From Altererythrobacter epoxidivorans (GTDB lineage Bacteria > Pseudomonadota > Alphaproteobacteria > Sphingomonadales > Sphingomonadaceae), in the NCBI RefSeq assembly GCF_001281485.1, contig NZ_CP012669.1, forward strand, positions 2,325,501-2,389,500: 64,000 nucleotides of DNA. Direction: 5' to 3'. Within the stretch, counting starts at the first letter, position 1; each line of letters begins with the position of its first letter. Position numbers and translations under genes: made by a program. Below, piece by piece: positions 7,675 through 16,531 of the stretch. Below the pieces are notes generated by a model. The model ran no database searches. It was not told where the DNA came from and saw only the letters and a program-made list of their open reading frames with translations.

Positions 7675-8469
7675 TTAGAACAATGCGAGAAGAATGACAC
7701 CGAGTGCGACACGATAGATTACGAAAACCATCATCGACGCCTTCTTCAGAAAGTTCATGAGGAAGGCCATCGTGGCGAATGCGGCGAGGAAAGTAAGCGC
7801 GCCAGCAATGAGCGCATCGGCCTGCATCTGTTGCGAGGCTTCTGCCAGGTCGAGCGCCGCCAAGAGGCCTGCACCTGCCACCGCAGGGATCGCCAGCAGG
7901 AAGGAGAATCGCGCTGCCTCCACCCGCGAATAGCCGAGGAAGCGCGCCATCGTCATGGTCGAGCCCGATCGACTGGTGCCGGGGATGAGGGCGAGGGACT
8001 GGGCAAGGCCGACGAGGATTGCATCGCGCAGGGTCAGCCCGTCGAAAGTCTTGTCTTGGCTGCCGAACTTGTCAGCAATGCCGAGAAGGATGCCATAGAC
8101 GATGAGGTTGATGGCGACGAGATGCGTGCTGCGGAACCCTTCGAGATAGCCGCCCATCTTGAGGAACAGGCCAAGCAGGACCGCGGGAATGGTGCCCACG
8201 AGTACCCAGAGGAACAGACGGCGTTGGTGCGGGTCCTTGCCGATCCCGACCGTGGCGAAACCGCCCTTCGCCAGCCCCAGTGCATCGCGCCAGAAATAGA
8301 TGATGATCGCCAAAAGCGACCCGACGTGGACGGCGACGTCCATCATCGGACCCTGATCGGGAAACTCCGTCAGCTTGGGAATCAGGATGAGGTGGCCGGA
8401 GGAGGAGATCGGCAGAAACTCCGATATCCCCTGGACGATGGCGATCAGCAGCAGCTGGAGAAAAGTCAT
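7675..8469 (-). CDS. uppP: Undecaprenyl-diphosphatase
   Basis: 264-residue integral membrane phosphatase (BacA/UppP) that recycles undecaprenyl pyrophosphate for peptidoglycan and polysaccharide synthesis. The two active-site signatures are present: GISEFLPISSSGHL near residues 14-27 and LIPGTSRSGSTM around residues 155-170. About seven or eight hydrophobic helices are visible, matching the family's length. A hairpin ending about 3 nt before the ATG covers the likely ribosome site (see 8472-8497). The M13 peptidase gene lies upstream on the same strand. Confidence 0.96.
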   Translation of the reverse strand: MTFLQLLLIAIVQGISEFLPISSSGHLILIPKLTEFPDQGPMMDVAVHVGSLLAIIIYFWRDALGLAKGGFATVGIGKDPHQRRLFLWVLVGTIPAVLLGLFLKMGGYLEGFRSTHLVAINLIVYGILLGIADKFGSQDKTFDGLTLRDAILVGLAQSLALIPGTSRSGSTMTMARFLGYSRVEAARFSFLLAIPAVAGAGLLAALDLAEASQQMQADALIAGALTFLAAFATMAFLMNFLKKASMMVFVIYRVALGVILLALF

Positions 8470-8471
8470 GA

Positions 8472-8497
8472 CCCGCGCTCCATGGCTGAAGCGCGGG
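8472..8497 (-). promoter_or_regulatory. Hairpin at the uppP translation start
   Basis: CCCGCGCT (8472-8479) pairs perfectly with AGCGCGGG (8490-8497). On the minus strand the 3' arm ends three bases before the uppP ATG and contains its only GGAG/GGG-like ribosome site. It may be the end structure of the upstream M13 gene, or may mask uppP initiation. No T-run is present. Confidence 0.4.
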
Positions 8498-8552
8498 CCA
8501 AGTTAAAGCAGATTTCGTCGAGCCCGTTTGAAAGCCGGGCAGGACGTCCCGA

Positions 8553-10685
8553 TTACCAGATCTTCACGCGGTCTTCGGGAGCAAGATACAACGCATCGTC
8601 TTCGGTGACGTTGAATGCCTTGTACCATGCGTCCTGGTTGCGCAGCGTGTAATTCACGCGGGCAACATAGGGCGAGTGAGGGTCGACCTGAAGCATCTGG
8701 CGACCGTAGTTTTCACGGACCATGCCGCGCCACACCTGCGCCCATGCGATATAGAAACGCTGGTCGCCGGTCAGGCCGTTGATCACCGGTGCTTCCTTAC
8801 CGTCGAGCGAAAGGCGATAGGCACGGTAGGCCATCGAAAGGCCGCCCACGTCACCGATGTTCTCGCCCAGGGTGAACTTGCCGTTCACGCAGGTCTTGCC
8901 TTCGTCATAAGGGCAGAACTGGTCGTACTGACCGGCGAGCGCCGTGGTGCGCTTGTCGAAATTCGCACGGTCCTCGTCGGTCCACCAGTTGCGCTGGGCA
9001 CCGGCGGCATCGAACTTCGAACCCTGGTCGTCGAAACCGTGGCCCATTTCATGGCCGATCACGGCACCGATCGCGCCATAGTTCACCGCCGGATCCGCAG
9101 TCAGCGCGAAGAACGGCTGCTGCAGGATGGCCGCCGGGAAGACGATCTCGTTGAAGACCGCGTTGTAATAGGCGTTCACAGTCTGCGGCAGGATGCCCCA
9201 TTCGGTCTTGTCCACCGGCTTGCCCAACTTCGAGAGATTGTCCTGCTTGTACCATTCTGCCGATGCCATCTTGTTGGCGAGCGGCGAGTCGGCGACGATG
9301 GTCAGGCCTTCGTAGTTCTCGAATTCGTCGGGATAACCGATCTTCGGGTTGAACGAGGCGAGCTTCGCCTGCGCTTCTTCCTTGGTCGCTTCGCCCATCC
9401 AGTCGATTTCGGTCACGCTCTGCGACAGCGCGGTGCGGAGGTTTTCGACCAGCTCGCTCATCGCGGCCTTGTTCTCGGACGGGAAATAACGCTCGGCATA
9501 AGCCTTGCCGAGCTGTTCGCCGAGCATGCCCTGGACGGTGTTGATCGCCATCTTCCAGCGCGGCTGCTGCTGTTCGATCCCGCTCAGCGTGGTGCTGAAG
9601 AATGCGAACTTCGCGTCGTAGATGTCGCTCGGCAGGATCGAAGCATTCGCGTCGAGGAAATTCTTCGCCATGAACGCCTGGAGCGTCGCCACCGGAGTCT
9701 TCTCGACGAGGTCGATGAAGGCCGGAAGACCGCCGCCGATGCCCGAAAGCATCTTGGCATCGAGGCCCATCTCGGCAGCTTCTTCAGCCGTCGGCGGAAC
9801 CTGCGAGGTTACGAACCTATCGACATCGCCATAACCGCCGGCTTCGAGCAGCTTGGCCAGCGGGAAGTCGCCAGCGAGTGCCAGGATGCCTGCACGATCG
9901 TGCTTCTGGTAAGTCAAATCGGCATTGCGAAGCGCAACGCGGTCCCATTCGAGAGCGGCCGTGGCCAGCTCGAACGAATAGACGGCTTCGGCTGCTGCTG
10001 CCGGATCTTCGTAGCCAAGCTTGCCGAACAGGAACGAGAGGTATTCCTTGTACTTGGTGCGGATTTCCTGGTTCCGCTCGCTATCGACAAGATAGTAATC
10101 GCGGTCGGGCAGGCCCATGCCGTCGAAACCGATGCTGACGATGTAGCTTTCCGGATCCTTGCGGTCGACGGTGACACCGGCACCAACCATCGAGGAGAAG
10201 CCCGGCTTCGCGAACAGTTCGACCATCTGGTCGAGCGTGTTGGCGGCGTAGATTTCGTTCAGATAAGGCTGGGCCGGTACAAGACCCTTCGCGTTGATCG
10301 CGTCAACGTCCATGTAGGCGTTGTAGGCATCGACGAGGCGCTGTTCGGTGCTGCCTGCGGCGTAGCCTTCACCCTCGACCAGCTGGGTCATCAGCGACTT
10401 TACGTCGAGCTGCGATTTTTCGCCGAGCGCGTGGAAAGCGCCATAGGAGGACTTGTCGGCAGGGATCTCGGTTTCAGCCACCCACTTGCCATTCACATAG
10501 GCGAAGAAGTCGTCGCCCGGATCGACCGACGTATCGAGCAATTCGGTGTCGATTCCCATCGGCGGATAGCTCAGCAGCGGAGCCTGGATTTCTTCCGATT
10601 CCTGGTCCTGGGCAAGTGCCGGGTTGGCGGCGGCCAGCGAAAGCGCAATCGCGCTCACGCCGAGAATGGCAGTTTTACGGATCAT
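8553..10685 (-). CDS. M13 family zinc metallopeptidase (neprilysin/PepO-like)
   Basis: 710 residues with a Sec signal peptide (MIRKTAILGVSAIALSLAAANPALA). The N-terminal M13 domain begins at about residue 40. The zinc motif HEMGH is at residues 545-549 inside AVIGHEMGHGFDDQG, and the third-ligand segment GENIGDVGGL lies further on. The C-terminus DRVKIW, ending in a Trp, is typical of the family (CxxW-like end without the Cys). It should act in the periplasm or at the surface on oligopeptides. It precedes uppP on the same strand with 83 nt between. Confidence 0.95.
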   Translation of the reverse strand: MIRKTAILGVSAIALSLAAANPALAQDQESEEIQAPLLSYPPMGIDTELLDTSVDPGDDFFAYVNGKWVAETEIPADKSSYGAFHALGEKSQLDVKSLMTQLVEGEGYAAGSTEQRLVDAYNAYMDVDAINAKGLVPAQPYLNEIYAANTLDQMVELFAKPGFSSMVGAGVTVDRKDPESYIVSIGFDGMGLPDRDYYLVDSERNQEIRTKYKEYLSFLFGKLGYEDPAAAAEAVYSFELATAALEWDRVALRNADLTYQKHDRAGILALAGDFPLAKLLEAGGYGDVDRFVTSQVPPTAEEAAEMGLDAKMLSGIGGGLPAFIDLVEKTPVATLQAFMAKNFLDANASILPSDIYDAKFAFFSTTLSGIEQQQPRWKMAINTVQGMLGEQLGKAYAERYFPSENKAAMSELVENLRTALSQSVTEIDWMGEATKEEAQAKLASFNPKIGYPDEFENYEGLTIVADSPLANKMASAEWYKQDNLSKLGKPVDKTEWGILPQTVNAYYNAVFNEIVFPAAILQQPFFALTADPAVNYGAIGAVIGHEMGHGFDDQGSKFDAAGAQRNWWTDEDRANFDKRTTALAGQYDQFCPYDEGKTCVNGKFTLGENIGDVGGLSMAYRAYRLSLDGKEAPVINGLTGDQRFYIAWAQVWRGMVRENYGRQMLQVDPHSPYVARVNYTLRNQDAWYKAFNVTEDDALYLAPEDRVKIW

Positions 10686-10818
10686 CAGATGCGTCCCCTT
10701 TTCAAGACATTTGATGGATTTATCAGAGGCCAGATTCGGCCCATGTTGAAATGCGGTATAGGTTGAGTTGAGATACGGGTGCAGTCGCTCGTCGGTTTCA
10801 CTTGCAACTTCATCGATT

Positions 10819-10838
10819 GCGGCAGGCTGAACTGCCGC
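10819..10838 (-). terminator. Hairpin after the ABC exporter gene
   Basis: GCGGCAG (10819-10825) pairs perfectly with CTGCCGC (10832-10838), one base beyond the ABC transporter stop on the minus strand. There is no T-run, so termination here is possible but not certain. Confidence 0.4.
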
Positions 10839-10839
10839 G

Positions 10840-12681
10840 TCAGGCGGCTTCGGTACTTGCGAACTGGAGCCGAGCGAGGCGGGCGTAAAGTCCGTCCGCC
10901 CGCGTCAGCTGGTCGTGCGTTCCCTGCTCCACGATCTCGCCATCTTCGAGCACCACGATGCGGTCGGCGGCGCGCACCGTTGCCAGTCGATGGGCAATGA
11001 CCAGCGTGGTACGGTCGCTCATCAGCCGTTCGAGCGCCTGCTGCACCAGTTGCTCGCTTTCCGCATCGAGCGCGCTCGTTGCCTCGTCCAGTAGCAGGAT
11101 CGGCGCATCGCGCAGGATGGCACGGGCAATGGCAATGCGTTGCTGCTGCCCTCCGGATAGCCTGGTTCCGCTTTCGCCGAGATAGGTATCGAGGCCATCG
11201 GGCAGATCGCGCAGGAACTGTTCCGCATTGGCGGCGCGGGCCGCTTCCCAGATTTGTTCTTCGCTCGCGTCCCAATTGCCATAGCGCAAGTTGTCGCGTG
11301 CATTGGCGCTGAACAGCACCCCTTCCTGCGGGACGAAAGCGATGCGATCGCGGATTTCGGCCGGATCTGCCTTGGTCAGGGGAATGCCATCGAGCCGCAA
11401 CGTCCCGGCCTGGGGATCGTAGAAACGCTCGACCAGCTGGAAGATCGTCGACTTGCCCGCGCCGGAAGGGCCGACGATGGCGACCGTTTCGCCCGGTTCA
11501 ACCTCGAGGGTGAAATCCTTGAGCGCTGCTGTTTCCGGGCGGGTGGGATAGCGGAAGGTGACGTTTCGAAACGACAGGCTGCCGCGCGGCGGCACCGGCA
11601 AGGCTTCCGGCCGGGCAGGCGCTGCGACCTCGGGACGGGCGTTGAGCAATTCATTGAGCCTGCTCGCCGCGCCAGCACCCCTCAGCAGATCGCCATAAAC
11701 CTCGGTCAGCGCCCCAAAGGCGCCCGCAACGACGACGCCCGCAAAGATGAAGGATGCGATCGTGCCGCCGGTCAATTCGCCGGAAGCGACGAGCGAGGCA
11801 CCGCGCCACATCAGCACGGTGATCGCGCCGAAGATCAGCGTGATCAGCAAAGCGGTCATCACTGCCCGAATCATGATACGCCGCTTGGCAACGGCAAAGG
11901 TGCGTTCGACCGCGCCTGTGAAACGCTCGCCTTCGCGGTCCTCCTGTCCGAAGGCCTGGACGATCTTCATGCCGGCCAGCACTTCGGTGACCATCGCCCC
12001 CACGTCGGCGACCCGGTCCTGGCTGGTGCGGCTGATATTGCGAAGCCTCCTGCCGAAAACGGCGATGGGTATCACGACCAGAGGGATCGCTACGAAAATA
12101 TAGGCGGCAAGCTGCGGCGCGAGCCAGAACAGGTAGATGGTACCCAGAATCGCCGAGATGATATTGCGCATCGCGACCGAGACGGTCGTTCCCACGACCT
12201 GTTCGATGATCGCCGTGTCGCTCGTCATGCGGCTCGAAATTTCCTTGGGGCTGTTTTCCTCGAAGAAGGCAGGCGACAGGCGCAGCAGGTTGCGATGGAC
12301 CTTGCGGCGCAGGTCGGCGACCACCCGTTCGCCTATCCAGCTGACGAAATAGAACCTGATCGCCGTGCCGAGACCCAGAACGCCGACGAGCAGCAGGAGG
12401 TAGCGGAACCAGCGTCCGACTTCACCTTCGGCGCCAAAGCCGCGATCGACGATCAGCTTGAGGGCATAGGGCATCGCAAGCGATGTCACCGCCGCGGTGA
12501 TCAGCAAGGCGCAGGCGGCAAAGACCAGCTCGCGCGGATATTTGGCCGCCTGGCTGAAGATCATTTTGAGCGGGCCAAGAGACTTGGCAGGCTTGCCCGC
12601 CTTCTTCTCCCTGCGCCGCGCCATGAAGCCCCGGCGTTCGGGCTGCCCCTCGGTTTCGGTATCGTCCACGTCCATCGCCAT
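10840..12681 (-). CDS. ABC exporter, fused permease and ATPase (MsbA-like)
   Basis: 613 residues in the half-transporter layout. After a charged N-terminal tail come six membrane helices (about residues 50-330), then an ATPase with Walker A GPSGAGKS, signature LSGGQQQRIAIARA, Walker B ILLLDEATSALD and the H-loop VIAHRLATV. It probably forms a homodimer exporting a lipid, peptide or drug; MsbA/LmrA relatives are closest by layout. The substrate cannot be read from sequence. The start is uncertain (ATG 12681, 12675 and an internal Met at about residue 20 are in frame). It is divergent from the PHA depolymerase gene. Confidence 0.92.
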   Translation of the reverse strand: MAMDVDDTETEGQPERRGFMARRREKKAGKPAKSLGPLKMIFSQAAKYPRELVFAACALLITAAVTSLAMPYALKLIVDRGFGAEGEVGRWFRYLLLLVGVLGLGTAIRFYFVSWIGERVVADLRRKVHRNLLRLSPAFFEENSPKEISSRMTSDTAIIEQVVGTTVSVAMRNIISAILGTIYLFWLAPQLAAYIFVAIPLVVIPIAVFGRRLRNISRTSQDRVADVGAMVTEVLAGMKIVQAFGQEDREGERFTGAVERTFAVAKRRIMIRAVMTALLITLIFGAITVLMWRGASLVASGELTGGTIASFIFAGVVVAGAFGALTEVYGDLLRGAGAASRLNELLNARPEVAAPARPEALPVPPRGSLSFRNVTFRYPTRPETAALKDFTLEVEPGETVAIVGPSGAGKSTIFQLVERFYDPQAGTLRLDGIPLTKADPAEIRDRIAFVPQEGVLFSANARDNLRYGNWDASEEQIWEAARAANAEQFLRDLPDGLDTYLGESGTRLSGGQQQRIAIARAILRDAPILLLDEATSALDAESEQLVQQALERLMSDRTTLVIAHRLATVRAADRIVVLEDGEIVEQGTHDQLTRADGLYARLARLQFASTEAA

Positions 12682-12758
12682 GTCAGGTAGCTATCGCCAA
12701 GCTAAATTACACGTCCAAAAACCGCGAACTCGGCAGGTTTCCGGCACCACTATCGATT

Positions 12759-12773
12759 TTGTGCATTGCACAA
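12759..12773. promoter_or_regulatory. Palindrome TTGTGC-ATT-GCACAA ahead of phaZ (candidate PhaR site)
   Basis: A perfect 6-bp inverted repeat with a 3-nt spacer, about 79 nt before the phaZ start in the divergent region with the ABC exporter. The TGC-N3-GCA core resembles the CTGC-N3-GCAG sites described for the PHA regulator PhaR of Paracoccus and Rhodobacter. Assignment to PhaR is inference. Confidence 0.45.
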
Positions 12774-12851
12774 TGACGAAGTTGGGCCCACCTTGGCCCT
12801 TTCAAGCGCACAAAAGATGCGTGTGGACGAATGTCGCAGCAGGGGAATGAC

Positions 12852-14087
12852 GTGCTTTATCACGCTTACGAATTGCAACGCTCTTGGCTCAACAGTGCCA
12901 GCGCCTTTGCGTCGATCGCATCGGAAATGATCTCCAACCCGGTCAATCCATGGGGATACACCAGCCTCGGCCCGATAACCGCCAATGCGCTCGAAGTGTT
13001 CGCCCACGCCACCGCCAGCTACGGCAAGCCTGCTTTCGGCATCACCGAGGTCGAGGTCGATGGAAAGGTGCATCCGGTCGAAGAAGCGACAGTGATGAAC
13101 CGCCCCTTCGGCGATCTTAAGCGTTTCCGTCACACCGGCCTGCCCGAAACCTCCCCGCGACTGCTGATCGTGGCACCGATGAGCGGGCACTACGCCACGC
13201 TGCTGCGCGGCACGGTCGAGCGCATGCTCCAGAGCTGCATCGTCTACATCACCGATTGGGCCGACGCGAAGCTGGTGCCGATGCACGAAGGCAGTTTCGA
13301 CCTCGACAGCTACATCGACTACCTGATGGATTTCCTTGAGCAGATCCGCGTCGAGGGTGGCGGCGAGCGCCCCCACATGATGGCCGTGTGCCAGCCTTCC
13401 GTTCCCGCATTCGCCGCGACCGCGCTGCTGAACCAGCACGATTCGCCCGCTACGCCGAAGACGCTCACCATGATGGGCGGCCCGATCGACACGCGCGAAA
13501 GCCCGACGACGGTCAACGATCACGCGATGAATCGCCCGATCGAATGGTTCCGCCAGAGCGTGATCGCAACCGTGCCGACCAACTATCGCGGTGCCGGAAG
13601 GCGTGTTTATCCCGGCTTCATGCAGCTATCGGCGTTCATGAGCATGAACCTCGGCAATCACATGATGAGCCACTGGGAAATGTTCAAACACCTGACCGTG
13701 GGTGATGACGACAGCGCGCAGGCGACCAAGGATTTTTACGACGAATATCGCGCGGTGTGCGATATGACCGCCGAATTCTATCTCCAGACCGTGGAGGAAG
13801 TGTTCCAGAAGCACTCGATCCCCAATGGCGAGTTCCGTCACAAGGGTGAGATCGTCGATCTCGGCAAGATCGCCAAGACCGCGCTGCTCGCCGTCGAAGG
13901 TGAGCGCGACGACATCTCGGGTCTCGGCCAGACCAAGGCCGCGCTGAAGCTCGCCACCGGCCTCGCCGAGGGCAAGAAGCGTTATTACATGGCCGAAGGC
14001 GCCGGACATTACGGCATCTTCAACGGCAGCAAATGGCGCACCAAGGTTGCACCCGAGGTCGAGAAATTCATCGCCAAGCACGGCTGA
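12852..14087 (+). CDS. phaZ: Intracellular polyhydroxyalkanoate depolymerase
   Basis: 411-residue PhaZ that mobilises stored PHA. The nucleophile is a Cys, VCQPSVP (Cys180), as in the Ralstonia-type intracellular enzymes (Cys183), in place of the usual lipase Ser; GHYGIFNG near the C-terminus should hold the catalytic His. GTG 12852 is chosen because AGGGGA ends 5 nt before it and the family begins with MLYxxYExQ, matching VLYHAYELQ here; ATG 12831 would add seven residues without a good ribosome site. A TGC-N3-GCA palindrome lies upstream. PHA synthesis genes are not adjacent, though a PhaB-type reductase is at 41303-42025. Confidence 0.93.
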   Translation: MLYHAYELQRSWLNSASAFASIASEMISNPVNPWGYTSLGPITANALEVFAHATASYGKPAFGITEVEVDGKVHPVEEATVMNRPFGDLKRFRHTGLPETSPRLLIVAPMSGHYATLLRGTVERMLQSCIVYITDWADAKLVPMHEGSFDLDSYIDYLMDFLEQIRVEGGGERPHMMAVCQPSVPAFAATALLNQHDSPATPKTLTMMGGPIDTRESPTTVNDHAMNRPIEWFRQSVIATVPTNYRGAGRRVYPGFMQLSAFMSMNLGNHMMSHWEMFKHLTVGDDDSAQATKDFYDEYRAVCDMTAEFYLQTVEEVFQKHSIPNGEFRHKGEIVDLGKIAKTALLAVEGERDDISGLGQTKAALKLATGLAEGKKRYYMAEGAGHYGIFNGSKWRTKVAPEVEKFIAKHG

Positions 14088-14243
14088 AATGGCGGCTGGC
14101 GGCGCTAGGACGCCGGGCTTTTTCGCCGCCAAGCAGCACTGATATTTTTCTTCTATGCAGGCCGCGTTGTCTGGTGATATTGATGCGTGATTGACTGGCT
14201 GGGCGCGCTGTTGCGGCTGCGGGTCAACGGGTATCCTGACATA

Positions 14244-15815
14244 ATGATCCTTGATCGTGTTAAGCCGCTAGACGCCATCCTGGCCGCGGCAAGCAAGAAG
14301 TCGCTCAAGCGCACGATGAGCGGTTTCCAGCTCATGCTGTTTGGCATCGGCTGCATCATCGGCACCGGCATTTTCGTACTGACAGCCGCAGGCGCGCAGA
14401 AGGCCGGCCCCGGCCTCATGCTCGCCTTTGCCATCGCTGGCGTCATCTGCATCGTGGCAGCCCTCTGCTATGCCGAGATTGCCTCCACCGTCCCTGTATC
14501 GGGGTCCGCCTATACATACACTTACGCGACGATGGGCGAGTTCCTCGCCTGGACCGTGGGGTGGGCGCTGGTACTCGAATACGCGATCGCGGCGAGTGCT
14601 GTTTCGGTCGGCTGGTCGGGCTATTTCGTGGGCACGATCCTGAACGAGACTTTCGGCATACATCTGCCGGCGTGGCTATCTGGCGGGCCACTGGCGCTTG
14701 GCGGAGTCGAGGGCGGATTCATCAACCTGCCAGCGCTCGTCATCGCCCTGCTGGTTACCTGGTTGCTGATGATCGGGACGAGCGAGAGTGCCAAGTTCAA
14801 CGCCGTCCTAGTCACGATCAAGGTCACCGCCCTGACCATCTTCATTGCGCTGACCTTGCCGCAGGTGGACGCGGAAAAATTCAACCCGTTCCTGCCAGCC
14901 GGCCTGTTCGGCGGCTTCGGGAGCGGCGTAGGGGCAGTGGGTGCCGCAGCGACGATATTCTTCGCCTATGTCGGCTTCGACGCGGTCTCGACGGCAGCAG
15001 AGGAAACGAAGGATCCGCAGCGCAACGTGCCGATCGGTCTCGTCGGATCCCTGCTTTTCTGTACAGTCTTCTATATCGCTGTTGCAGCTGGTGCGATCGG
15101 CACGATCGGCGGCCAACCGATCATGGGCCCGGGCGGAATTCCCTTTCCGGCAGGTTCGGAAGAGCTCGCGCGCCAGTGCGCACTTCCGCAGTTTTCGGCA
15201 GCCCTGGTCTGCTCCGACGAAGCGCTCGCCCATGTGCTGCGCCAGATCGGATGGTCGGGGGTCGGTAATGCCTTGGGCTATGCCGCATTCCTCGCACTAC
15301 CTTCGGTCATCCTCGTGCTGCTGTTTGCCCAGACGCGCATCTTTTTCGTGATGAGCCGCGACGGCCTGCTGCCCGAGGTTCTGAGCCGCGTTCACCCGAA
15401 ATGGCACACGCCCTATATCGTCACCATTGCGACAGGCGCAGTCGTGGCGGTCGCTGCTGCATTTCTTCCTGTCGGCCAGCTAGCGGACATCGCCAATGCG
15501 GGCACTCTCTATGCCTTTGCCATGGTCGCGATTGCGGTGCTCGTGCTCCGGCGCCAGCGACCCGAAATACCGCGTCCGTTCAAGGTCAGGGGGGTGTGGT
15601 TTGTAGCGCCGGCGGCGGTCGCAGGGTGTGTCTTCCTGTTCCTAAACCTCCCGTTTGAGGCCATGATGGTCCTGCCGGTCTGGAGCGTTATCGGCCTCGT
15701 GCTCTACTTCGCCTATAGCCGCAGCCGCAGCCACCTGGGCCGCGGGATCGTCGAGGTCGTCGACGATATCGAAGGTGACGAGGATCTGGTTCCGATCAAG
15801 CCGCCCGAGGCCTGA
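14244..15815 (+). CDS. APC-family amino acid permease
   Basis: 523 residues from ATG 14244 (MILDRVKPLDAILAAASKKS). A frame from GTG 14187 exists, but the family normally begins about here. Around twelve hydrophobic helices follow, and the first contains FGIGCIIGTGIFVLTA, the conserved APC substrate-site motif. It belongs to the cationic amino acid transporter (CAT/YfnA) branch by sequence style. The C-terminal tail after the last helix is acidic (VVDDIEGDEDL). It imports an amino acid across the inner membrane; specificity is unknown. Confidence 0.92.
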   Translation: MILDRVKPLDAILAAASKKSLKRTMSGFQLMLFGIGCIIGTGIFVLTAAGAQKAGPGLMLAFAIAGVICIVAALCYAEIASTVPVSGSAYTYTYATMGEFLAWTVGWALVLEYAIAASAVSVGWSGYFVGTILNETFGIHLPAWLSGGPLALGGVEGGFINLPALVIALLVTWLLMIGTSESAKFNAVLVTIKVTALTIFIALTLPQVDAEKFNPFLPAGLFGGFGSGVGAVGAAATIFFAYVGFDAVSTAAEETKDPQRNVPIGLVGSLLFCTVFYIAVAAGAIGTIGGQPIMGPGGIPFPAGSEELARQCALPQFSAALVCSDEALAHVLRQIGWSGVGNALGYAAFLALPSVILVLLFAQTRIFFVMSRDGLLPEVLSRVHPKWHTPYIVTIATGAVVAVAAAFLPVGQLADIANAGTLYAFAMVAIAVLVLRRQRPEIPRPFKVRGVWFVAPAAVAGCVFLFLNLPFEAMMVLPVWSVIGLVLYFAYSRSRSHLGRGIVEVVDDIEGDEDLVPIKPPEA

Positions 15816-15826
15816 AGCCGGCGTTG

Positions 15827-16450
15827 CTATCCTATCGGCGGTAATTCCTCGCCGCGCTTGACCCTCGGCATGCGGACAAAAATCCGCTTGATGACCCTGC
15901 GCGCCCACAGCAGCAGCCATACGACCAGCACCAGCAGGACCAGAGCAACGATCCCTGCTGCCACGGGATATTCATAGGCCAGCCACAGCAGGCCGACTGT
16001 CGCGACGTCCTCAACGCTCGATGCCGCGACGTTGCTGACCGGCTCGGGCGAAGTGTTGACCACGGCGCGCGCGCTCGCCTTGCCACCATGAGCGAGGAAG
16101 CTCGCGCCGCCGCCGAGGAGGAAAGCGACCACCTGCATCGCCGGATCGGAAGGATCGACGATCGCCAGCGCGAGCAGCGCACCGCCTACCGGGCGCACCA
16201 GCGTGTGAACCGTGTCCCAGATGCTGTCGAGCCACATGACCTTGTCGGCGAAGAACTCTGCCAGTGCGCCGATCGCCGCGATGCCCATCACCCAAGGGTT
16301 GGCGAGCACCGCCAGTGAAGCAAGGTGCTCCGGGATCGGAATGGCATCGAGCCGCATCGCGAGGCCGGTCGCAAAAATGCAGAGGTAGAGCCTCCAGCCG
16401 CTAAGCAGGCTGACGCTCCCGGCGATCCCGATGATTTCCATGATGCCCAT
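15827..16450 (-). CDS. DUF4126 family membrane protein
   Basis: 207 residues with four to five hydrophobic segments. MEIIGIAGSVSLLSGWRLYL at the N-terminus and the Gly/Ala-rich repeat LLGGGASFLAHGGKASARAVVNTSPEPVSN are typical of DUF4126 proteins, whose function is unknown. GGGAG lies about 10 nt before ATG 16450. It converges on the permease gene (stops 11 nt apart). A terminator for the upstream thiolase lies immediately before it, so it is transcribed separately or by read-through. Confidence 0.85.
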   Translation of the reverse strand: MGIMEIIGIAGSVSLLSGWRLYLCIFATGLAMRLDAIPIPEHLASLAVLANPWVMGIAAIGALAEFFADKVMWLDSIWDTVHTLVRPVGGALLALAIVDPSDPAMQVVAFLLGGGASFLAHGGKASARAVVNTSPEPVSNVAASSVEDVATVGLLWLAYEYPVAAGIVALVLLVLVVWLLLWARRVIKRIFVRMPRVKRGEELPPIG

Positions 16451-16455
16451 AAACG

Positions 16456-16491
16456 CAAAACTCCCGCCAATTCCGCGAGGAACGGCGGGAG
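16456..16491 (-). terminator. Terminator of the thiolase gene
   Basis: CTCCCGCC (16461-16468) pairs with GGCGGGAG (16484-16491) and an inner TTCC-GCGA-GGAA stem extends it. On the minus strand the stem is followed by TTTTGCGTTT. It lies 41 nt past the thiolase stop and just before the DUF4126 start. Confidence 0.75.
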
Positions 16492-16531
16492 GATGCGTCC
16501 GATTGCCCCGAAAGGCAACAACGGCAGATAT

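Noticed and set aside
8676..10766. Long open frame on the plus strand opposite the M13 peptidase
   Set aside because: Antisense shadow of a conserved metallopeptidase with complete HExxH motif; no signal, motif or ribosome site of its own.
11254..12690. Open frame opposite the ABC exporter
   Set aside because: Antisense shadow; the minus-strand product has all ABC motifs.
14187..14243. Upstream GTG extension of the amino-acid permease
   Set aside because: APC-family proteins normally begin close to ATG 14244, and the added residues have no family match.
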